Notes: generated by a model not told the origin, from the sequence alone. A stretch of DNA of 64,000 nt from Endozoicomonas elysicola (GCF_000710775.1 NZ_JOJP01000001.1:2968744-3032743); one strand, 5' to 3'; positions 29,548 through 38,918 are shown, counted from the stretch's first letter. Program-made: numbers and translations.

Positions 29548-29623
29548 TGGCTCCCCGAGCTGGACTCGAACCAGCGACCCAATGATTAACAGTCATTTGC
29601 TCTACCAACTGAGCTATCGGGGA
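29548..29623 (-). tRNA. tRNA-Asn (GTT)
   Basis: A 76-base cloverleaf on the minus strand starts TCCCCGATAGCTCAGTTGG and ends GGGGAGCCA with CCA encoded. The anticodon loop CTGTTAA gives anticodon GTT, for asparagine. The acceptor stem TCCCCGA pairs with TCGGGGA. A strong promoter lies just upstream. Confidence 0.98.
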
Positions 29624-29640
29624 TCAGAAGCGTGTTGTCA

Positions 29641-29668
29641 ATAATACCGTTCTTAATATGCCTGTCAA
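29641..29668 (-). promoter_or_regulatory. Sigma-70 promoter of tRNA-Asn
   Basis: On the minus strand TTGACA (29668-29663) is followed after 16 bases by TATTAT (29646-29641). Transcription would start about ten bases before the tRNA 5' end. The -35 box directly abuts the terminator hairpin of the aminotransferase gene. Confidence 0.8.
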
Positions 29669-29699
29669 GTTACTGAGTACCAGAATGGTACTCAGTAAC
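29669..29699 (-). terminator. Hairpin after the aminotransferase gene
   Basis: GTTACTGAGTACC and GGTACTCAGTAAC form a perfect 13-bp stem with a five-base loop, 15 bases past the minus-strand aminotransferase stop. No long T-run follows, so termination strength is uncertain. Confidence 0.7.
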
Positions 29700-29714
29700 A
29701 GAGGAGGGAGCTGA

Positions 29715-30893
29715 TTAGGAAAGAGCCGCCTGGAGACGATCCAGTGCTTTCTCAAGAGCCTCATCGCTGGTAGCAAATGAAAGCCTCATGCATCCATCAG
29801 AACCAAATGCAGAGCCTGGAACCAAAGCTACGCCTTTCTCCAGGAACAGAGCTGCGAGATCGGTATCCTTCTCAAAGCCCATCGTTTTCATGGCATCACT
29901 GAAATCGGCAAAAGCGTAGAAGGTGCCGTCACCTTCAATGGCGCTGACGCCGGGCAGCTGGTTCAGACGGCCAACAACATAGTCATGGCGCTTTTTGAAC
30001 ACTTTGAGCATGTCTTTGACGCAATCCTGTGAGCCATTCAGGGCTTCAACCGCTGCTGCCTGGGCAATGGAGCAGGGGTTTGATGTGCTTTGAGACTGGA
30101 TCTTTTTCATGTTCTTGATCAGCCACTCAGGACCACCGGCATAACCAATGCGCCAGCCCGTCATGGAGTAGGCTTTGGATACACCATTGAGAACAATAGT
30201 ACGATCATAGAGTTCAGGGCAGGCCATCAGGATGTTACAGAATGATTCCTCGGTCCAGAGGATGTGTTCGTACATGTCATCCGTAGCCACCATTACATCC
30301 GGGTATTTCTTGAGAACTTCGCCAAGGGCTTCCAGTTCTTTCCGGCTGTAGGCTGTGCCTGAAGGGTTGGATGGGCTGTTCAGAACCACCAGTTTGGTCT
30401 TCTCGGTGATGGCTGCTTCCAGTTGTTCGGGGGTAATCTTGAAGCGATTTTCCAGTCCGGCCTCAACGATGACCGGTACACCTTCAGCAATAACGACCAT
30501 GTCTGGATAGGATACCCAGTAAGGTGCAGGAATGACGACTTCATCACCCTTATCTAATAGCGCCAGTGCGAGATTGAAAAAGCTCTGCTTGCCACCACAG
30601 GAGACCAGGATCTGGCTCTGCGTGTAACTCAGGCCGTTATCCCGTTGGAATTTATCAATAATGGCTTGCTTGAGTTCTGTGGTTCCATCCACGGCAGTAT
30701 ATTTGGTTTTACCATCAGCAATCGCCTTGACCGCTGCTGCCTTGATATGTTCCGGAGTGTCGAAATCAGGTTCGCCAGCGCCCAGACCAATAATATCGTG
30801 TCCTGCTGCTCTCAATTCTGCTGCCTTGGCGGTCACTGCCAGGGTAGGGGAGGGCTTGACCATTTGCACGCGTTGGGATGGATGACCAGTCAC
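29715..30893 (-). CDS. Class I aspartate/aromatic (prephenate) aminotransferase
   Basis: A 392-residue fold-type I PLP enzyme. It shows IGLGAGEPDFDTPEHI, the substrate-domain YTAVDGT, NSPSNPSGTAYS, TDDMYEHI and the PLP-lysine segment NGVSKAYSMTGWRIGY. These are features of the subgroup Ib aspartate aminotransferases, some of which also use prephenate. The start is GTG at 30893 with GAGGAAC upstream. The position just before a divergent uvrB is as in pseudomonads. In context it likely makes aspartate and may amidate aromatic keto acids. Confidence 0.92.
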   Translation of the reverse strand: MTGHPSQRVQMVKPSPTLAVTAKAAELRAAGHDIIGLGAGEPDFDTPEHIKAAAVKAIADGKTKYTAVDGTTELKQAIIDKFQRDNGLSYTQSQILVSCGGKQSFFNLALALLDKGDEVVIPAPYWVSYPDMVVIAEGVPVIVEAGLENRFKITPEQLEAAITEKTKLVVLNSPSNPSGTAYSRKELEALGEVLKKYPDVMVATDDMYEHILWTEESFCNILMACPELYDRTIVLNGVSKAYSMTGWRIGYAGGPEWLIKNMKKIQSQSTSNPCSIAQAAAVEALNGSQDCVKDMLKVFKKRHDYVVGRLNQLPGVSAIEGDGTFYAFADFSDAMKTMGFEKDTDLAALFLEKGVALVPGSAFGSDGCMRLSFATSDEALEKALDRLQAALS

Positions 30894-31076
30894 AGTGTTC
30901 CTCGTTTATGGTTATTGCGTAGAGAGCTACATGAAAAGCCATGTAGAGAATTATAATACGGTTTGCCTTCGCCTTTTGTTGAGAAACATTTGCCTTGCTT
31001 TTTATGTGCCTGCTTGGTCAAAAGTTTCTATTTCGCTTCAGGCTTTTTGCACCTATGGAGGTAAACATCTATCCGG

Positions 31077-31094
31077 CACTGTAGTATAACAGTG
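31077..31094. promoter_or_regulatory. Palindrome upstream of uvrB
   Basis: CACTGT and ACAGTG flank AGTATA, a perfect six-base inverted repeat about 100 bases before uvrB. It looks like a shortened SOS box: the LexA consensus is CTG-N10-CAG whereas here it is CTG-N8-CAG. It could be a regulator site for uvrB or the divergent aminotransferase gene. Confidence 0.35.
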
Positions 31095-31192
31095 GACAGT
31101 AGTGACTATCCGCCATTTGGGCAACAGATGCATCATACACAATCAAATGCCCATAGCGGAAGAAAGATATTAGCTAACAAGTGAAGGGTGAT

Positions 31193-33205
31193 ATGAGTCG
31201 AGCGTTCAGGGTATCTTCTCGCTTCAGTCCGGCAGGTGATCAGCCTGTAGCTATTGACCAGCTGGTTAAGGGTATTGAGTCTGGTCTGGCCTGTCAGACG
31301 TTGCTGGGTGTGACTGGTTCAGGCAAGACCTTTACTGTTGCCAATGTGATTGAGAAAATTCAGCGGCCAACCATCATCATGGCCCACAATAAAACGCTGG
31401 CCGCCCAGCTCTATGGCGAGTTTAAGGAATTTTTCCCCGATAATTCGGTTGAGTACTTTGTCTCCTACTACGACTATTATCAGCCGGAAGCCTATGTCCC
31501 GACCTCGGATACCTATATAGAAAAAGACGCTTCTGTTAATGAACATATTGAGCAGATGCGCCTTTCTGCAACCAAGGCGTTAATGGAGCGTGAAGATGCC
31601 ATTATTGTGGCTACCGTGTCCGCCATTTATGGTTTGGGAGATCCTCAGTCCTATCTGAAAATGATGATGCATCTGGATCGAGGCGATATTGTTGATCAGC
31701 GAACCATTCTGCGTCGGCTGGCTGAACTGCAATATACCCGTAATGATGCAGATTTTCGCAGGGCAACTTACCGGGTGCGGGGTGATGTCATCGATGTGTT
31801 CCCAGCGGAATCAGAAAAAGAAGCTATCCGGCTTGAATTGTTTGATGAGGAGCTGGAGTCCATCAGTGAATTTGACCCGTTAACGGGTGAGGTGTTGAGA
31901 AAACTCCCCAGGGCCACGATTTACCCGAAAACTCATTATGTTACGCCCCGACAAACCATCCTGGATGCAGTGGAAAGCATTAAGGTTGAGCTCGCTGATC
32001 GACTCAAGGCTTTGAGAGATAACAATAAATTGGTAGAAGCCCAGCGCCTTGAGCAGCGCACTCAGTTTGATTTGGAAATGATGATTGAATTAGGTTATTG
32101 CACGGGTATTGAAAACTACTCCCGTTACCTTTCTGGTAATAGGCCGGGGGAGGCGCCACCAACCCTGTTTGACTATATTCCGGATAATGCACTGCTGATC
32201 ATTGATGAGTCCCATGTGACCGTGCCTCAGATTGGTGCTATGTACAAAGGGGATCGATCCCGAAAAGAAACGCTGGTGGAATATGGTTTCCGGTTGCCGT
32301 CTGCACTGGACAACCGACCCATGAAATTCGAAGAGTGGGAGGGACGAAGACCTCAGACCATTTTCGTATCAGCTACACCAGGTAAGTATGAGGAAGAAAA
32401 TCAGGGACAGGTCGTAGAGCAAGTGGTCAGGCCAACGGGTTTGGTAGATCCGGAAATTGAAGTGCGTTCGGCTACCACGCAGGTAGATGATCTGATCACC
32501 GAAATTAACAAGACCGTTGCCAAAAAAGAGCGGGTCCTGGTTACGGTACTGACCAAGCGGATGGCGGAGGACTTGACCGAGTTTCTCCATGAACAGGGTG
32601 TACGGGTTCGCTATCTCCATTCGGACATTGATACCGTAGAGCGGGTGGAGATTATTCGTGACCTGCGAATTGGCGCTTTCGATGTGTTGGTAGGGATCAA
32701 TTTGCTCCGTGAGGGGCTTGATATGCCTGAGGTATCACTGGTAGCTATCCTGGATGCGGATAAGGAAGGCTTTCTTCGTTCTGATCGATCGCTGATTCAG
32801 ACCATTGGACGTGCGGCACGGAATATTAATGGTCGGGCTATTCTTTATGGTGACCGTATTACCGGTTCCATGGAACGGGCGATCAGTGAAACAGAGCGGC
32901 GTCGTGAGAAGCAGGTGGCTTTTAATAAAGAGCACGGAATTACTCCGAAAGGTGTCTTTAAGTCGGTTGCGGATATTCTTGAGGGTGCCGTTGTTATTGG
33001 GCGGAAGAAGGGCAGTAAAGCTCAGAAGGGTGTTGCAGAGCCCAGGACTGATTACCAGGTACCTATGACGCCTGAAATGATGACTGCCACCATCAAAAAG
33101 CTGGAAGCGAAAATGATGGAACATTCCCGTAATCTGGAGTTTGAGCAGGCGGCTGCCGTCCGAGATGAAATTACAGCATTGAGAGAGCAGGTTCTCAAAC
33201 ACTGA
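31193..33205 (+). CDS. uvrB: Excinuclease ABC subunit B
   Basis: A 670-residue DNA-repair helicase-like protein that receives damaged DNA from UvrA and recruits UvrC. Walker A is [12 protein letters not shown], the damage-probing beta-hairpin is [16 protein letters not shown], Walker B is LLIIDESH, motif V is [13 protein letters not shown], and the C-terminal UVR helix pair binds UvrC. The ATG at 31193 is preceded by GAAGGGTG with good spacing; a GTG twelve bases earlier overlaps this site and is less likely. Length is typical. Confidence 0.97.
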   Translation: MSRAFRVSSRFSPAGDQPVAIDQLVKGIESGLACQTLLGVTGSGKTFTVANVIEKIQRPTIIMAHNKTLAAQLYGEFKEFFPDNSVEYFVSYYDYYQPEAYVPTSDTYIEKDASVNEHIEQMRLSATKALMEREDAIIVATVSAIYGLGDPQSYLKMMMHLDRGDIVDQRTILRRLAELQYTRNDADFRRATYRVRGDVIDVFPAESEKEAIRLELFDEELESISEFDPLTGEVLRKLPRATIYPKTHYVTPRQTILDAVESIKVELADRLKALRDNNKLVEAQRLEQRTQFDLEMMIELGYCTGIENYSRYLSGNRPGEAPPTLFDYIPDNALLIIDESHVTVPQIGAMYKGDRSRKETLVEYGFRLPSALDNRPMKFEEWEGRRPQTIFVSATPGKYEEENQGQVVEQVVRPTGLVDPEIEVRSATTQVDDLITEINKTVAKKERVLVTVLTKRMAEDLTEFLHEQGVRVRYLHSDIDTVERVEIIRDLRIGAFDVLVGINLLREGLDMPEVSLVAILDADKEGFLRSDRSLIQTIGRAARNINGRAILYGDRITGSMERAISETERRREKQVAFNKEHGITPKGVFKSVADILEGAVVIGRKKGSKAQKGVAEPRTDYQVPMTPEMMTATIKKLEAKMMEHSRNLEFEQAAAVRDEITALREQVLKH

Positions 33206-33246
33206 GAATAGGTATTTATCCTGTTAGAATTAACCTGGTTGGAGTG

Positions 33247-33274
33247 TTGCATTTTTTAGCCGCATTGATAATAT
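33247..33274 (+). promoter_or_regulatory. Promoter of the tRNA-Val pair
   Basis: TTGCAT (33247-33252), a 16-base spacer and TAATAT (33269-33274) lie just upstream of the first tRNA-Val, placing the transcript start a few bases before the mature 5' end. Confidence 0.7.
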
Positions 33275-33286
33275 ACGCACCACTTC

Positions 33287-33362
33287 AGTCGGTTAGCTCA
33301 GTTGGTAGAGCACCACCTTGACATGGTGGGGGTCGCTGGTTCAAGTCCAGTACCGACTACCA
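33287..33362 (+). tRNA. tRNA-Val (GAC), copy 1
   Basis: A 76-base cloverleaf with acceptor AGTCGGT paired to ACCGACT and encoded CCA. The anticodon stem CCACC/GGTGG encloses TTGACAT, giving anticodon GAC for valine. An identical copy follows after 40 bases. Confidence 0.97.
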
Positions 33363-33402
33363 GTTTGTTTTTTCGTGTTCCTGTTCAGGGGCATGTCGAT
33401 AT

Positions 33403-33478
33403 AGTCGGTTAGCTCAGTTGGTAGAGCACCACCTTGACATGGTGGGGGTCGCTGGTTCAAGTCCAGTACCGACTACCA
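33403..33478 (+). tRNA. tRNA-Val (GAC), copy 2
   Basis: Identical in all 76 positions to the copy at 33287-33362, with anticodon GAC. The 40-base spacer shows no own promoter, so both are probably one transcript. Confidence 0.97.
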
Positions 33479-33889
33479 AATTCGTTTTATTCATTTATTT
33501 TTAGAGTTGCTTGAGTCTATAGGTGCTTGCTTTTTGCTTATATACGGTCTCAACATCAAGCCGAATAATAATACCAATTGACTATGCTATTGCTCTGGCA
33601 TTACAAGCAACGGCTCGTCATTTCGCCGTGTTCTGACGCTTATCCTGCCATGTTTACTACGGTGGTTAGAGAGCTTGATGAGTACAAACTGCTGAGTACA
33701 TTCCTTCTCAATAGTATTCTGAACGATTTCATTTCCATATAGAGAATCGCCCTTGAGACGCTGCCATCAGCGTGACTCAAAAGAACGACGGCTAACAAGT
33801 CAAAGAACATCAAGTCCCAAAAGTTATCCAACCAATGTCAAGCAAGTATTAAAAACCCCAGATGCTTGGGCATAACGTTTATCGATCTG
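33479..33889. other. Intergenic region with a relic of a palindromic element
   Basis: 411 bases without a supported gene. At 33571-33579 the sequence ATACCAATT repeats the terminal motif of the element at 46048-46208, and about 33583-33640 resembles its interior (GCTATT, then TCGTCATTTCGCC). No matching right end is found, so it is probably a degraded copy. Short open frames on both strands are not convincing. Confidence 0.5.
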
Positions 33890-34087
33890 TTATGCCTGAT
33901 TAACGGCAGTGAACCATTTTGCATCCAGTGCTTTTAACATTTTACCTTTGTCGTCTTTTGTATCAACCAGCCACCCGGATGGACAGTCAATGGATCGATA
34001 ACAGCGAATTACCGTACGAGGGCGGTTTTTCTGGACCGGATAGAAGTGGGTGGTGACCCGATCTCCGGATTCAAATGGTTTTTTCAT
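33890..34087 (-). CDS. Small unknown protein
   Basis: A 65-residue basic protein. It opens MKKPFESGDRVTTHFYPVQK, has two cysteines in RCYRSIDCPSGWLVDT and ends KWFTAVNQA. The GDRV...GWLVDT spacing suggests a small beta-barrel of the SH3 or KOW kind, but I do not recognise a named family. It is divergent from the chitinase gene and shares its upstream region. Codon pattern and amino-acid composition look like a real protein; the Shine-Dalgarno is weak. Confidence 0.6.
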   Translation of the reverse strand: MKKPFESGDRVTTHFYPVQKNRPRTVIRCYRSIDCPSGWLVDTKDDKGKMLKALDAKWFTAVNQA

Positions 34088-34182
34088 GGCTGACTACTGA
34101 CATTTACCTGAATTCGTAATCGACTTCACATTTTAATGTATTGCCTGAATCTAACACTTCTGAGAATGTAATAGTTATTAAT

Positions 34183-34207
34183 GAAACCGGTTACAGAAAT
34201 CGGTTTC
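34183..34207 (+). promoter_or_regulatory. Paired LacI-family-type operator candidate before the chitinase
   Basis: Two 12-base near-palindromes, GAAACCGGTTAC (34183-34194) and GAAATCGGTTTC (34196-34207), lie one base apart. They resemble the GAAANCGNTTTC operators of LacI-family regulators. Together they also form a larger inverted repeat, ATGAAACCG/CGGTTTCAT. They sit 44 bases before the chitinase start and may control it by sugar availability; this is inference. Confidence 0.45.
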
Positions 34208-34250
34208 ATAAGGAATGGAACATTCTATAACATTTTCAGGGAAACTCTTC

Positions 34251-37200
34251 ATGTTTAGACTATCCAGCTTGTTTGCGCTGAGCAGTTTGGCCATGGTGAC
34301 GTCGGTTTCGGCATTAGCCTACGATTGTTCACCCCTCAGTTCATGGGAGTCGACTGCCGTCTATAACAGCGGTGATCGTGTGCAGCATAATAGCAAAGCC
34401 TATCAGGCAAATTGGTGGACGAAAGGAAATAATCCCGAACAGTTTTCATCGGCTTATCAGGAATGGACTTTACTGGGTAGTTGTGGGGGGACTGAACCGC
34501 CTCCGACAGAGAACCAACCACCTCAGGTCACTCTTATATCTCCAGTAAATGGTGCTGTCTACACTGAAGGTGATTCCGTATTACTGCGTGCAAATGCATC
34601 TGATGTAGATGGTTCTGTCAGCAAAGTTGAGTTCTATGTCAATAATGCTCTAGCAGGAGCTGATGTCACTGCACCTTACTCTCTGAGCTGGAGTGCGGTT
34701 GTAGGTTCCCATGCAATTTCTGCCAGGGCTATTGATGATCAGGGTGCCAGCAGCAGCTCTTCTGCAGCGGTTGTTGAGGTTTCGGCGGTAGAGCAGAACC
34801 AGTTACCACAAGTCAGTCTGACCTCCCCGGTTGATGGTGCCGAATACCAGCAGGGAGATAAGGTGGTTCTAACCGCTGATGCCAGTGACCATGATGGTAC
34901 TATCAGTAAAGTGTCGTTTTATGCCAACAGTGTTCTTCTGGGAGAAGACAGTACCGAACCCTTCTCACTGGAGTGGGTCGCTGCCGAAGGGCGTCAGCAA
35001 ATCAAAGCGGTAGCTACTGATAACGACAATGGCTCCAGCACCTCAAAAACCGTCGTAGTCAATGTTGGTGAAGTGGTTCCTCCCCCATCGGGTGACAGCA
35101 ACTGCCGCCCCGATGGTCTGTATCAGACACCGGGTGTCAGCACACCTTACTGTACTGTATACGATGATCAGGGCAGGGAGAAAATGGGGGCTGATCACCC
35201 TCGGCGGATTATTGGTTACTTCACTGCCTGGCGTAATGGCGCCAATGGGCAGCCCGTCTATCTGGTCGATGATATACCCTGGGATAAACTCACCCACATT
35301 AACTATGCATTTGCTCATGTTAACGGTCAGAACCGTATTTCCGTCGGCACTCCGGGTAATCCGGAAAATCCGGCTACGGGAATGGAGTGGCCTGGTGTAG
35401 AAGGTGCAGAGATGTCACTGGACTATCCATACAAAGGACATTTTAATCTGCTGAATAAATACAAGCAGAAGTATCCCGATGTCAAAACTCTGATTTCTGT
35501 TGGTGGCTGGGCGGAAACCGGTGGTTACTTTGACGACAATGGTGATCGTGTCGACAGTGGTGGTTTCTACACCATGACCACTAATACCGATGGCTCCATT
35601 AATTACCAGGGAATTAACACATTTGCTGATTCTGTGGTCGAGTTTCTGCGTAAATACGGATTTGATGGTGCTGATATTGACTATGAATACCCGACATCAA
35701 TGAACGATGCAGGTAACCCTATGGACTTCGGTATTGCCAACGCCCTGCGTGGCAGTCTGATGAACTCCTACGTTGAGTTGATGAAAACACTCCGTGAGAA
35801 ACTGGATGCTGCGGGTGCAGAAGATGGCAAGCACTATATGCTGACCATTGCGTCTCCATCCTCAGGTTATCTGCTCCGAGGCATGGAAACCTTTCAGATC
35901 ACTCAGTATCTGGACTATGTGAACATCATGTCTTATGACTTGCACGGTGCCTGGAATGAGTATGTGGGACATAACGCAGCACTGTTTGACACCGGTGAAG
36001 ATGCGGAATTGGCATCCGCTAACGTTTATGGCACTGAGCAGTATGGCGGTATCGGCTACCTGAATACCGACTGGGCGGTGAAATATTTCCGCGGTGCCAT
36101 GCAGGCCGGTCGAATCAATATCGGTGTTCCGTATTATACCCGTGGCTGGCAGGGGGTAACTGGTGGTGACTATGGCCTGAATGGTCGTGGACCATTGCCA
36201 AACCAGGTGGACTGTCCGATTGGTACGGGTGGCAGTGCCAAGTGTGGTTTCGGTGCTACCGGCATTGACAACATGTGGCATGATAAGGATGAAAATGGCG
36301 ATGAGATGGGGGCTGGTTCCAACCCGCTGTGGCATGCCAAAAACCTTGAGCGGAATATTGTGCCAGGTTATCTCAGGGATTGGGGGTTGAACCCGGAGAG
36401 TAATCCGGATCATCAGCTCACAGGCCGCTACCAACGCTACTACGACAGCGTAGCTGTGGCACCCTGGCTATGGAATGCCGATAAGCAGGTCTTCCTCTCC
36501 ATGGAAGATGAAGAGTCCATGAGAACCAAAGTCCAGTACGTGATTGATAATAATATTGGCGGCATCATGTTCTGGGAGCTGGCTGGAGATTACGGCTGGG
36601 ATACAGAGAAAGGGGAGTATGGCTTTGGTACAACATTGACCTCGTTGGCCTATGAACAGTTTGTTAATGCAACCCCATACGGAGATCGTCGTACAGATCG
36701 AGTAATACCTGATGAAGCTGTTGAGATTGTGGTTGAGGTTTATGGCTTTAAGGAAGGGGATCAAAACTATCCATTGAACCCGACCCTGAAGATCACTAAC
36801 CAGTCCGGTGTTGCACTACCTGGTGGTACTGAGTTCCTTTTTGATATGCCTACCTCAACCTCAGAATTTATTTCTGACCAGAGTGGCTTCAAGCTGGAAG
36901 TGGTGGAAAGTGGCGCCAATGCCAGTGGTAATAATATTGGTGGCCTTGAAAATGAGTTCCATCGGGTTTCCTTTAGCCTGCCCGGCTGGCAGAACCTTGG
37001 CGATGGTGAGAGTGTTGAACTGACACTGAATTATTATCTGCCTGTTACTGGCCCACAGGCCTGGACTGTCAACATCAATGGTCAGGATTATGCCCTGAAG
37101 TCAGAATATCCTGAGCTGCCATTGGCAGATCTCAATGGTGGCCCTAGTGGTGGTGGCGAGCTCTGCAGTGATCTGGGTGTTGATACTTCCGGCTTGAGCA

Positions 37201-37340
37201 CCTATCCCAACTGGGCTAATGGCAGCAATGCCAATGGCGGGGACCAGGTTATCCATAACGGCAGTGTCTACAAGGCTAAATGGTGGACTACTAGTGAACC
37301 GGGTAGCGACGAGTCCTGGGCATTTGTATGCACCATATGA
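34251..37340 (+). CDS. Secreted multidomain GH18 chitinase
   Basis: A 1029-residue secreted enzyme from ATG 34251. The signal peptide MFRLSSLFALSSLAMVTSVS ends near ALA. Domains in order: a CBM5/12 chitin-binding module (about 24-80, with NWWTKGNNP), two Ig-like modules (about 88-180 and 187-275, each with DVDG/DHDG-type turns and SKVEFYVN or SKVSFYAN), a GH18 catalytic domain from about 300 with DGADIDYEYP (catalytic Glu479), a C-terminal beta-rich module (about 840-950), and a final CBM5/12 (KWWTTSEPG). It hydrolyses internal bonds of chitin outside the cell. An ATG at 34215 is possible but would bury the signal peptide. Two operator-like palindromes lie upstream and a hairpin lies downstream. 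Confidence 0.93.
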   Translation: MFRLSSLFALSSLAMVTSVSALAYDCSPLSSWESTAVYNSGDRVQHNSKAYQANWWTKGNNPEQFSSAYQEWTLLGSCGGTEPPPTENQPPQVTLISPVNGAVYTEGDSVLLRANASDVDGSVSKVEFYVNNALAGADVTAPYSLSWSAVVGSHAISARAIDDQGASSSSSAAVVEVSAVEQNQLPQVSLTSPVDGAEYQQGDKVVLTADASDHDGTISKVSFYANSVLLGEDSTEPFSLEWVAAEGRQQIKAVATDNDNGSSTSKTVVVNVGEVVPPPSGDSNCRPDGLYQTPGVSTPYCTVYDDQGREKMGADHPRRIIGYFTAWRNGANGQPVYLVDDIPWDKLTHINYAFAHVNGQNRISVGTPGNPENPATGMEWPGVEGAEMSLDYPYKGHFNLLNKYKQKYPDVKTLISVGGWAETGGYFDDNGDRVDSGGFYTMTTNTDGSINYQGINTFADSVVEFLRKYGFDGADIDYEYPTSMNDAGNPMDFGIANALRGSLMNSYVELMKTLREKLDAAGAEDGKHYMLTIASPSSGYLLRGMETFQITQYLDYVNIMSYDLHGAWNEYVGHNAALFDTGEDAELASANVYGTEQYGGIGYLNTDWAVKYFRGAMQAGRINIGVPYYTRGWQGVTGGDYGLNGRGPLPNQVDCPIGTGGSAKCGFGATGIDNMWHDKDENGDEMGAGSNPLWHAKNLERNIVPGYLRDWGLNPESNPDHQLTGRYQRYYDSVAVAPWLWNADKQVFLSMEDEESMRTKVQYVIDNNIGGIMFWELAGDYGWDTEKGEYGFGTTLTSLAYEQFVNATPYGDRRTDRVIPDEAVEIVVEVYGFKEGDQNYPLNPTLKITNQSGVALPGGTEFLFDMPTSTSEFISDQSGFKLEVVESGANASGNNIGGLENEFHRVSFSLPGWQNLGDGESVELTLNYYLPVTGPQAWTVNINGQDYALKSEYPELPLADLNGGPSGGGELCSDLGVDTSGLSTYPNWANGSNANGGDQVIHNGSVYKAKWWTTSEPGSDESWAFVCTI

Positions 37341-37369
37341 TTAATTGCTGAAGAGTATATAGAAGTTTA

Positions 37370-37396
37370 AGCTGCCCCCCAACAATCGGGGCAGCT
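37370..37396 (+). terminator. Hairpin between chitinase and the M28 peptidase gene
   Basis: AGCTGCCCC pairs perfectly with GGGGCAGCT over a nine-base loop, followed by CTTCTC. It lies between two convergent genes and could serve both. Confidence 0.75.
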
Positions 37397-37425
37397 CTTC
37401 TCAGATCTGTTAGAAATCAGTTTGA

Positions 37426-38826
37426 TCAATCAGCAGTTATAGGGCGTAAATCAAATTCAGACTGGGCCATTAAATAAGCAAACTGAGCATAGGCAGCTAC
37501 ATTCTGCTGCAGTGCTTCTGGATCAATTTTGTCTAAAGTGTCATTGGGTGAATGATGGTAGTCAAAGTAATCAGTACCATCCTGTCTTAACGAGGCAACC
37601 GGCACACCTTTTTTATGAAGGAACGATACGTCGGGCCCTCCCGTTGAGCTGTTATTACCCAGGGCAATACCATTACCTGTCATCGGCTGAACCAGTTGAA
37701 TAACTTCTGCAAAATTAGCGTTATTAATCCCAAAATCAATTTGGTATACAGGAGCGGCACCAAAGTCAGATTCGGCTGCAATATAGTGTTTATCAAGCTC
37801 GGCCTGATGCTCTTTGGCGTAGGCCCTGGCGCCAAAATATCCCACCTCTTCCGCTGCATAGAGCACCACTCTGACAGTGCGTGCAGGTTTGGTTGGCAGA
37901 TCCTGAATCAGCTTTGCGGCAGCGGTGACAATGGCGATGCCTGCGCCATCATCGCTGGCTCCAGTGCCTTCATCCCAGGAGTCCAGGTGTGCACTGATTA
38001 ACACTATCTCTTCAGGTTTGTTTGAACCAGTTACTTCAGCAATGACATTGAAAGATGTGGTGAATCCCATGGATTTTGAAGAAAGGTGAAGTTTTATCTT
38101 CACATCATTGCTTCGCCTGAGCATGGCATTGATCAATTCTGCATCTGGAGAGGATATTGCCACTGCCGGGATTTTATTGATTCCATCCTGGTATTTCACC
38201 ATGCCTGTCTGGGCAATCCGGTTCTGGCTGGTACCAACGGTGCGATTGATAACAGCCAGTGCTCCTTTGTGAGCGGCAACAGATGCTCCATGTAAGCGGG
38301 CAGCTGCACTTTTTACATACCCCTTGCTGGTTTTGTGACGCTCAGTCAGCTGGTCAATAAACACTATCTTGCCAGACACCTCTTCAGGCGTGGCTTTCTC
38401 CAGGGATCCCAGCGAATCAAATCGAGCAATACTTGCGATAATACCGTCAGGTGGGGTACCAATACTGCCCCCTAACGCAGTAATTACCAGTGGTTGTGGG
38501 TAAGGGGATGTTATTGATGCTTTGGCATCACCCCGTTGCCATACTGGTACCTGAACAGGTTCTTTGTAGACTCGGTCAAAATTCAGGGAAGTTAACTGTT
38601 TGATTGCCCACTCTACCGCGATGGGGTCCTTCTCGCTGCCCGCGAGTCTTGGGCCTACCTCAACGGTTAAGGATTCAACCAGTTCGTAGGCGAGGTTCGA
38701 GTTGAACGCTTTTTGTTGCAGTAATGCCGGAACAACTTCTTCATTGTGGCTGGTGGTTTCTTTCTGGCATCCAGTAAGACTGAAGAGGGCCATGACAGGG
38801 ATGAGGCTGAGAATAAGGTTTCTCAT
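37426..38826 (-). CDS. M28 family aminopeptidase, lipoprotein
   Basis: A 466-residue zinc peptidase. The N-terminus MRNLILSLIPVMALFSLTGC ends in a lipobox (LTGC), so it is a membrane-anchored lipoprotein. The PA-like insert occupies about 120-240. The two-zinc catalytic core shows SAHLDSWDEGTGASDDGAG (His and bridging Asp), AAEEVGYFGARAY (general-base Glu-Glu), ESDFG and HHSPNDTLDKI (final His). Such enzymes remove N-terminal residues from peptides outside the cytoplasm. It is convergent with chitinase. Confidence 0.87.
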   Translation of the reverse strand: MRNLILSLIPVMALFSLTGCQKETTSHNEEVVPALLQQKAFNSNLAYELVESLTVEVGPRLAGSEKDPIAVEWAIKQLTSLNFDRVYKEPVQVPVWQRGDAKASITSPYPQPLVITALGGSIGTPPDGIIASIARFDSLGSLEKATPEEVSGKIVFIDQLTERHKTSKGYVKSAAARLHGASVAAHKGALAVINRTVGTSQNRIAQTGMVKYQDGINKIPAVAISSPDAELINAMLRRSNDVKIKLHLSSKSMGFTTSFNVIAEVTGSNKPEEIVLISAHLDSWDEGTGASDDGAGIAIVTAAAKLIQDLPTKPARTVRVVLYAAEEVGYFGARAYAKEHQAELDKHYIAAESDFGAAPVYQIDFGINNANFAEVIQLVQPMTGNGIALGNNSSTGGPDVSFLHKKGVPVASLRQDGTDYFDYHHSPNDTLDKIDPEALQQNVAAYAQFAYLMAQSEFDLRPITAD

Positions 38827-38918
38827 GGGCGTCCTTTATTATTTTTTCTTTCCATAGACTATATCTGTAAAGGTTAACCAGGCTTTAAATAAGCCCATTA
38901 GCCCGGCCAATCCTTGAT

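Noticed and set aside
29544-29640. A prophage or island attachment site at tRNA-Asn.
   Set aside because: No direct repeat of the tRNA 3' end and no integrase is present in the window.
33287-33478. The repeated 76-base units as a CRISPR-like or tandem repeat array.
   Set aside because: Both units are complete tRNA-Val genes with encoded CCA.
33640-33831. A 63-codon minus-strand frame in the gap after the tRNA-Val genes.
   Set aside because: No family features and no ribosome-binding site, and it adjoins a decayed repeat; more likely chance.
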